From contig FTLJ01000235.1 in assembly GCA_900155495.1 (NCBI GenBank), forward strand, positions 1 through 39,580: 39,580 bases of DNA, written 5' to 3'. The notes beneath the pieces are model-generated. The model ran no database searches and had not been told where the DNA came from. It saw only the letters and a list, made by a program, of their open reading frames with translations. Of this stretch, positions 32,488 through 39,580 are shown one piece after another; the stretch's first letter is position 1, and the number at the start of each line of letters is the position of its first letter. The translations under genes were made by a program, and so were the position numbers. Origin of the DNA: Porogramme epimiltina (taxonomy: Eukaryota > Basidiomycota > Agaricomycetes > Polyporales > Polyporaceae).

Positions 32488-34921
32488 CTATTGCGAAGGG
32501 TTTTTGACCCCCTTCTGCCCAAGTAAAAGATCTCCCGTCCTGTCTCCTTCCCCAGGAGCCATACGCGCAGAGTGGCTTCCAAACTGCATAGCCCTCTTTT
32601 TTCGCGTGCTCGCCTCCACCAGGCCCAATTTCCATGCAGCTAATCGTAACAGTAGCTTCTCTCCTAACCCAGATGGTAATCGTGGATCCAGCTTCAAGTG
32701 AACTGGGAGCTCCGCGAGAAAGTTCACGACAGACAGTGAAAGAAACGGGTGTCTGGTCTCTTTGCCCCAACATGAGATCACCCTATCGTCACGTCCGAGA
32801 TTTCGGGTTGGTATGCGGTCTATCTCAAGCTGGAGCTACTCTTTGTTTCAGGTCATGTCAAGAGGGACGAAACAGCTGTCCTCGTACCTCGTCGATGATC
32901 GCCTCCCATCCGGCTGCTTTGAATGCAGTGCGGTGTCGACCGTACCCTCCGAGAAGCTCGTCTGACCCTAGCCCATTGAGGAGTACACGTGCAGGGCTAG
33001 CGTACTGCCGAGGCTCTGCTTCTGGATGGTCCTGTACCTGGCCTATGCCACGCGCAGCGAAATAGAGGGCGATTGCGAGGCTCTGTGGCCATGTCAAATA
33101 ACATGCTATGCCGAAAATATGCTTTGAACTTACGAGATCCATGACTGTTCTAGATGGAAACATAACAGCTTCTACCGCAGAACGTGCTTCTTGAGATTCC
33201 TGATCACAGTTTAGCTCAAACAATGATCGCGTCAATATGGCTCTACTAACCTCGAACGGGACATTGATCTCCAAGAAATTCCACTTGCGCTTCGGGCATA
33301 GTCTTCTGAGCTCCTCCACCTCTTGCCTCCCGGTGATCCTGTCCGGAACATCGTAGGTCACGGTTACGGTCGAATAGTCGAGGGGCTCCCGCAGCTTCTG
33401 CTTCTTTTCCCGTTTCGGGAGCGCGTAGATGTTGCCATCAACCTGAACTGCTATCTTGCGCGGGTTCTCGAACGCAACGTTGAGCAAGTCTATGGGCTCG
33501 TCTGGATCGACGTGTCTATGCACAATGCGTCATCGCTTGTATTAGGGCTTGAGCCAGTTACATACCTATCTGCCAAGAAAGCAACCATGGTCGAGTCAAT
33601 CCCACCACTGAAGAATACGGCGACCCGAGCTTCGCCCGTAGAAGTGCTATGTTTCACGTGAAGTCAAGTAAATAGTTGATAGCAAGCAATCCTCACTCTC
33701 TGCGGGGGATGTTCCGGACGCGTAGCATGACACTACGGTCCAAATGGTATATCAAGTTGTCAACTGCATCGGATAAGTGTGGCGGGATGCATTCCACACT
33801 CTCTACCCTTGGAGGGTTGTCAGGTATGCTCCTATCTACAGCTGAGGGTCGCGCCTATGCAGGGGGGCTAGCTTCAGTAGACATGATCTAGTTGTGTGAG
33901 GACTTGATTACTCACATAAGGGACTTCCCCGCCTTGTGGTATCCGCGGAATCGCATTCACGCAAGTCCGGATATCTGTGATCTAGATAGCTAGTGAGCTG
34001 ACACCCCTAAAATTGAGTGTCAGCCTGCTCACATCGTCTAAATCCTTTAGGTCGTTTAAACGAATTGTGTGGATGTGTTCTGTCGCTAGCTCTTCTAGGG
34101 AGTACCGAGGATCTGATCCTACAGATACAGAAGTCAAGAGAAAGTATGGGTGGGATTTCGTGGGGTAGTTTATTAGGAGCGATCGCCGTCCTAGTGGGTC
34201 GCGGGCGAAGTAGAGTATCCCGGCTGAGTGCTGGGACAATAGTTCAGTTACCTGGATACATTACCGCCGAATGCGAAATCCTACATGGTAAAACAAAAGC
34301 GCATATCTGTTGGCTTGAAGTGAGCAGTTTCAAGAATTCACGACAATTGTCGTCGCTCACGGTCCCTCGATACTACTGCATACACGGCTGAAGTCTTCTG
34401 GTGTTGTGATACGCTTCAACTCGGAGAAGAGCTTATCTCCGTCGTTTTCAGCTCCACCAACCTGGACGAAGTTTGCATGAGAAGCCCAGACGATGCAACG
34501 GTGGCATTCATTCAGCTCACATCCAGGCCTTCGAATATCTGAAAGATAGTTATATCCTGATTTTCTAAAGGTACACTCATGGACACACCTCACCATTCCA
34601 GCATAATATGTTACCACTTTCATCGGTATGAGGCTGTTTCACGAAAGTGTTTCCTCGAAGCCTTAGCTCAGAGGCACAAAACCTCAATTTCCATCCAGCG
34701 ACGTCCTTATGGACAACATCTTGTGCATCTGGCCCTACCCAGGAGAGTCAGTGACAGGCATAGTTTGGTGACACCGAAGCATAAGCATTACCTCTTGCAG
34801 CGGTGACCACTTGAAGTTCGGCGAAAAGCGCGTCCAAGCATGAAGCTTGTTCAACGTTACTGCTATAGTCGACTTGGGTTGCAGTTGCAGGTCCGTGCAG
34901 AGAGAACAATATCCCGCACAT
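32488..34921 (-). CDS. ASNSD1: asparagine synthetase domain-containing protein (ASNSD1/YML096W type)
   Basis: Two-domain protein related to glutamine-dependent asparagine synthetase; the enzymatic role of this subgroup is unproven. Thirteen exons, 5' to 3': 34921-34792, 34734-34589, 34538-34521, 34461-34361, 34306-34285, 34230-34033, 33981-33916, 33854-33697, 33646-33566, 33515-33251, 33199-33134, 33082-32888, 32835-32488; 597 residues. It begins MCGILF, so Cys2 can serve as the class II amidotransferase nucleophile after Met removal. The NGEIFEGLDV and YFARDPLGRRSLL motifs belong to this domain. The synthetase domain has the ATP-pyrophosphatase loop SGGIDS (293-298) and NGLGSDELLGGYGRHR (452-467). 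The C-terminus shows RNLGRDDRVISCWGKE and HPFLS. Exons of 18 and 22 nt are needed to complete NGEIFEGLD and EGPYALLFYH. The first two residues and the overall layout agree with ASNSD1, not with the canonical ASN1/ASN2 enzymes. Confidence 0.92.
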
Positions 34922-35217
34922 GTTCGAGCTTGAAGAGATAGTACCTCTATAGTAGGTCCAAGGGTAGCTGAGATGAGAAGATTGAGTTTGGACCAGGAGG
35001 TCGGCTCTGTGAGCTAGGGAATGAAGTAAATCTATGGGCGCTTGCCGCGATCTCTCTCCCTGTCGCCACCACGTGAATGAGGATCGAGATCTGAATTTTA
35101 CTTCGAAGTGGGCGTCTCATGACCTCAGTGGCCGCAACTTAGCCTAGCTAGCCAAGTGCTTCACTCTCCCAGCCCCCCTTCCACCTCTTCTCTACCTCGT
35201 TCTCTTTATGCATAGAG
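34922..35217. promoter_or_regulatory. divergent promoter of ASNSD1-like gene and ECM16/DHX37
   Basis: These 296 bp lie between the two start codons. The right side ends with a C/T-rich leader (about 35160-35210) in front of the helicase start. No TATA box is certain. Confidence 0.55.
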
Positions 35218-38200
35218 ATGCAGCCACGTGTCAGGTTCAACGCGAAAGCACGCCAGAGCGCTCATAAGAAGAAGGCGAAACGCGGAAAAGACACGCCAAA
35301 TGAAGGCGAGGAACAGTTTGACCCCAATGCATCCATCGTCGTCCCTAAGTCAGAGCAGGAGAAGGAGCAGGAGAGGAAGTTGAAAATACGGGAGGAGGTG
35401 TGAATTGTATGTAACAGCAATCTCGAACTGTGCTTACTTGTTCGTCAAGTAGATGCTCGCGGAGTCCAACTCCAAGGCAAATAGCAAGAAAAAGAAGAGG
35501 TTGGACAAGTATATTGTCAGTACTATCACAATACCCTAGCCTATATCCCTGTATCACTTATGCTCTGTGCAGGAGAAAAAACTCAAACAAGAGGAACGTC
35601 TGGAGCTGTTTGAGAAGTTGTCGTACGTGCTCTGCATATCTCTGCTTCTCTGAGCGTACCCAAATGGCTTCCAAGGAAGAGCCAGGCCCAGGCGTCCGGT
35701 GCACTTAACCTACAATCCTCCGCCACGCTTGGAACAGGGAAGCCTACCACGTATCAACAGCGACTGGATGAACAGGAGGACAAGGATGTCAAGCGCGCCA
35801 TGGAGGGTCGTTCAGGACCAGGCAAGCGTCGACATCGTTCGAATGTTCACAACACGTTTGCTGCTGAAAGCGAAGGTGAAGATGATATCGGGATGGATGT
35901 GGATACCGAGGGTGACGCGGGCGAGGATATCCCCGAAGGTGCCTCACGTTCCAAGCCCGTCGTGATCGTCGACTCTGGCTTCTCCACAACAGTGCAGTCG
36001 GACGCCCTGGTAGAAGACACAATCCCTCAATCACCGGCTACAATAGGGAGCGCCCTCAAGCGCAATGCTGATGGCACTGTTGCGGCTCCTCGAATATCGA
36101 ATAGGAAGCCGAAAAGTGGAAAGGTGGTGATCTGCCTTCCACTCCCGTAGAGTTCTATGTCTGAATGCTCGTTCATCCGCTAGGGCACTTTTGCGTCCTG
36201 GAAGCACCAACAACCCAAGAGGGTCGAGCAGGAGTCCGATGATTCTTTCGACAGCTCCGACTCAGCATACGACTCAAGCGAAGACGAGGCTCTGGAGGCC
36301 GCTGCTGAAGCTGAGATGGATGAGTCAGAAGAGTCCAGCTCAGAGGCTTCAGATGAATCGGCTCCTGAAGAAGTCGAAGAAGAGCCTGTCGAGGAGTCAG
36401 TACCAAGTAAGAAACGCAAGCGACTTGGTTTCAAAGAGTGGGCCATGAAGCAACTCAGCGCTGCGAAGGGGTACGTTGCGCCGTTGCCCGACGAAAGTCA
36501 AACACCGGAACAACCCCCGGAAATCTCGGAAAACCCTCCACCGTTACCTAAGAAACGGAAGAAGGAGCATCCAGATGGCCCCAGGGAAATGCGCGGGCCC
36601 TTGGGCGAAGATCTACAGCTACCGAAAACTGCCTTTGCGGAACACCTCCAGAACCCTACCACACCTTCAGGATCTTCGTCGAGACGGAAGGCTATCACTG
36701 TAACTCGCCCCTCAGACGTAGAAGAAGCCAGGCTACTCCTTCCTATAGTATCTGAGGAGCAGCCTATCATGGAAGCTATCCTTTTGAATAGTGTCGTGAT
36801 TATCTGCGGTGAGACCGGTAGCGGAAAAACAACACAAGTTCCGCAATTCCTCTACGAAGCCGGTTTTGGCACGCCAGGGAGCGGTTAGTCGTCATCCCAC
36901 CACACTATCGGATGCCTCTCACACTTGTCTACTAGACAACCCCGGGATGATTGGTGTAACTCAACCTCGACGAGTCGCAGCAATGTCGATGGCGTCCCGT
37001 GTCGCTCACGAATTGTCATTGACGTCTACGAAGGTTTCCTACCAAATCCGATATGATGCGACGGTGTCACCTTCGACCGCAATCAAATTTATGACCGACG
37101 GCGTTCTCCTGCGCGAACTCGCAACAGATTTCTTGTTAAAGAAGTACTCGGTGGTTATCATCGACGAAGCACACGAGCGTAGCATGAACACAGACATCTT
37201 GATAGGTGTTTTGAGTCGTGTAGTCAAGTTGCGAGAGGAGATGTGGAAGGAGGGCAAAGATGACATTAAGGTACGCCCAGCACCCCCATCGGGACTGCAC
37301 TCAAACATTCATCCGCCCGCCTTCAATTCCTCAGCCTCTTCGCCTCATTATCATGTCTGCTACGCTTCGCGTTTCCGACTTTGCTGAGAACACAACTTTG
37401 TTCTCTTCACCGCCGCCTATCATAAACGTCCCCGCCCGCCAACACCCAGTCACTGTCCACTTCAGCCGTCGGACGTCCCCCGACTATATCGCAGAAGCAA
37501 TCAAGAAGACCAGCAAGATACACGCCAGGCTGCCTCCTGGAGGTATCCTCATCTTCCTGACTGGTCAAAACGAGATTACGGGAGTGTGTAAGAAACTGGA
37601 GGCAAGGTACGGGAAGAAAGCACAGGAAGAACGGAGCAAAACTAGGCAGTCGCTGCAGTCGCGTCTCAGTAAACTGGCAGCGAAGCTGGGAGAGGATGAC
37701 CAGCCTAGCCGTCACGTAGCACCTGCTCACGGTAGGTGGTAAGTTTGCCCAGACATCGCTACCTCTTGCTTACATCGCCTCCTAGCTGACGTGGAAGCGG
37801 AAGACCTAGACCTCGGTGACTCGCAACAAGCGGATGAAGCCCTTGCCTTTGACGTAGACGGCGACGTTGATGCGGAGGCACTAGATTCTGACGCAGACTC
37901 TGATGCGGATGACGAGCTTGGGATAGACTCAGAAGAATCTGACAGTGAGTTGCCTCTGCAATAGTTGCACTAGAGTTTTACTAAGGCGAAATAGCTCCTA
38001 TGCACATATTTCCGTTATATGCGCTACTTCCTAGCGAGAAACAGATGCAAGTCTTCCAGCCTCCCCCTGAGGGTACTCGGCTAGTCGTCGTCTCAACCAA
38101 CGTCGCGGAGACATCTCTCACTATCCCCGGGATACGTTACGTTGTCGACTGTGGGCGCGCAAAGGAGGTATGCCCGGTTGACATATGTCCGTATCATCCC

Positions 38201-39475
38201 TCGCTCAATATGACCTCTAGCGACGATACGACGTAGCCAACGGCATCCAAGCATTCCAAGTCAGCTGGGTCTCCAAAGCGTCCGCTGCACAGCGCGCAGG
38301 TCGTGCAGGTCGTACCGGTCCCGGTCACTGCTACCGCCTGTACTCCTCCGCGCTGTTCGAGAACTACTTCGACTCGTTCTCGCAGCCTGAGATCCTGCGC
38401 ATGCCCATCGAGGGCGTCGTCCTCCAGATGAAGAGCATGCACATCGACGCCGTCGTCAACTTCCCCTTCCCCACGCCGCCCGATCGTGCCAGCCTGCAAA
38501 AGGCGGAGAAGGTCCTCACGCACCTCGGTGCGCTCTCTGCGTCGTCGGCGAGCGCGGGGAAGGTGCTCGGGGGCGCGATCACGGACGTCGGGCGCACGAT
38601 GGCGCTCTTCCCGCTGTCACCGCGCTTCTCGCGCATGCTTGTGAGCGGCCGTCAACACGGATGCTTGCCGTACGTCATCGCAGTGGTCTCTGCGCTTTCC
38701 GTAGGCGACCCTTTCCTGCGAGAGGAGGCCCTGGAGCAGGGGAAGGACGAGGACGAAGACGAGGAGGATGAGGAGGAGCTGAGCCACCTTACTAGCGAGG
38801 CTGCCAGGGCGAAGGAGGCACGCAGAATCAGACGCAAAGCATTCTTCGAATCGCAGCGGCTACACGCGAGCCTGGGCAACTCGTCCAGCGATATCCTTCG
38901 CATCCTCTCCGTTGTCGGCGCATACGAGTTCGCAGGAGGGGGCCACAAATTCTGCGAGGAGCACTTCGTCCGGCCCAAGGTTTGTCCCTTCTTCATTCTG
39001 AACATCCTGTTGCGGAGGTTGATACACGCACCAGGCCATGGAGGAGATACACAAGCTGCGCGCCCAGATCAGCAGCATCGTCCAGACCAACTTCCCCGAC
39101 GTCAAGACCGGCTTCGAGTCCAACCTCCAACCACCATCCGCACTCCAAGTACGTCTCCTTCCCCTCCTCTCCAGCACCCGCGCTCACCCCCTCCCTTCCC
39201 AGCTCAAAGTCCTCCGCCAGCTCATCACGGCGGGCTTCATCGACCAGATCGCCGTACGCAAGGACGTCGCGCAGCGCGGCCGCGCGGGCGATACGGGCGC
39301 GGGCGCGGGCACGCAGTACACGACCGCGCGCGGCGTCGCGTACCGCGCGCTCGGCATCCCCGACGAGGACGTCTTCCTCCACCCGTCGTCGGTGCTCGCG
39401 GCGGGCCCGCCGCCCGAGTACGTCGTGTTCCTCGAGGTCGTGCGCACGTCGCGCGTGTACGTCAAAGGTGCGTCT

Positions 39476-39507
<32 letters not shown>

Positions 39508-39580
39508 TTCTTCCCCTCTTCCCCCCCCCCCCCCCCCGCTCGCGTGGATTGCTGGGGGTGCCGCGTCCGCTACAAAAAAA
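35218..39580 (+). CDS. ECM16: DEAH-box RNA helicase ECM16/DHX37 (3' partial)
   Basis: Nucleolar helicase of the small-subunit processome; yeast Ecm16/Dhr1 releases U3 snoRNA from pre-rRNA. Exons: 35218-35397, 35453-35515, 35573-35622, 35676-36123, 36184-36883, 36936-37270, 37335-37731, 37786-37944, 37995-38167, 38221-38979, 39035-39148, 39203-39467; 1214 residues, then an intron runs to the window end. The N-terminus is basic (KKKAKRGK, later [20 protein letters not shown] and [11 protein letters not shown]), followed by an acidic Ser/Glu stretch. Walker A GETGSGKT is at 456-463 and DEAH at 557-560. [19 protein letters not shown] and [12 protein letters not shown] follow. An acidic insertion between the two RecA-like domains and a second Asp/Glu run near 38740-38780 are usual for DHX37. 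Yeast Ecm16 is about 1270 residues, so only a short C-terminal part is missing. Confidence 0.95.
39477..39537. repeat. poly-C tracts in the last ECM16 intron
   Basis: A run of 31 C (39477-39507) and a second of 17 C (39521-39537), separated by a short C/T stretch, lie just after the GTGCGT donor at 39468. The window then ends in a short run of A. Such a homopolymer is difficult to sequence and its length is unlikely to be exact. Confidence 0.85.

Noticed and set aside
34922..35217. Possible extra small gene between the ASNSD1-like gene and ECM16
   Set aside because: No frame with coding character or a good start; the stretch is best read as a divergent promoter.
35623..35654. A 32-bp intron in the ECM16 gene ending at CTGAG
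   Set aside because: It would be shorter than any other intron here. Using the AAG acceptor at 35675 gives a 53-bp intron and a better protein join (EKLSKSQAQ).

Overview
The window looks like nuclear DNA of a filamentous basidiomycete, probably a wood-decay Agaricomycete. Genes are packed on both strands and cut by many introns of about 47-67 bp with GT..AG ends. Products are fungal (ATG16 without WD40, fungal Cdc11-type septin, Osh3-type ORP), and a 31-exon secreted GH3 beta-glucosidase carries an N-terminal fungal CBM1. I built the gene models by hand from splice signals and family motifs. Every complete model has a CDS length divisible by three. No transposon, CRISPR array, rRNA or convincing tRNA was found.

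Left part (1-12.5 kb): a Cdc11-type septin (minus) is divergent from MSH1, a mitochondrial MutS homologue (plus). An RMND1/DUF155 inner-membrane protein (plus) follows, then a 16-exon mitochondrial aconitase of the Aco2 type (minus). Three consecutive genes therefore encode mitochondrial proteins.

Middle part (12.5-22 kb): an F-box protein, a small secreted Gly/Asn-rich protein with an internal repeat, the autophagy gene ATG16 head-to-head with the vacuolar GTPase RAB7/YPT7, and an Osh3-type oxysterol-binding protein with PH domain, candidate FFAT motif and a divergent ORP fingerprint.

Secreted block (22-28.5 kb): the CBM1-GH3 beta-glucosidase with a TATA box, followed by two divergently transcribed small secreted proteins. 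Their signal peptides resemble that of the secreted protein at 14.4-15.3 kb.

Right part (29-39.6 kb): a three-RRM protein (PUB1/TIA1 type), prohibitin 1, an asparagine-synthetase-domain protein (ASNSD1 type) and, divergent from it, the DEAH helicase ECM16/DHX37. The last gene runs off the window inside an intron that contains poly-C tracts.

The most unusual structural feature is a set of very short internal exons (6, 8, 11, 11, 12, 18, 21, 22 and 24 nt) in otherwise ordinary enzyme genes. Most are needed to restore conserved family motifs, so simple gene prediction would probably miss them. The most interesting arrangement is the 316-bp shared promoter region of ATG16 and RAB7, which act at early and late steps of autophagy. 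I found no clearly new multi-gene system. The small secreted proteins and the F-box gene are the parts without a recognised function.
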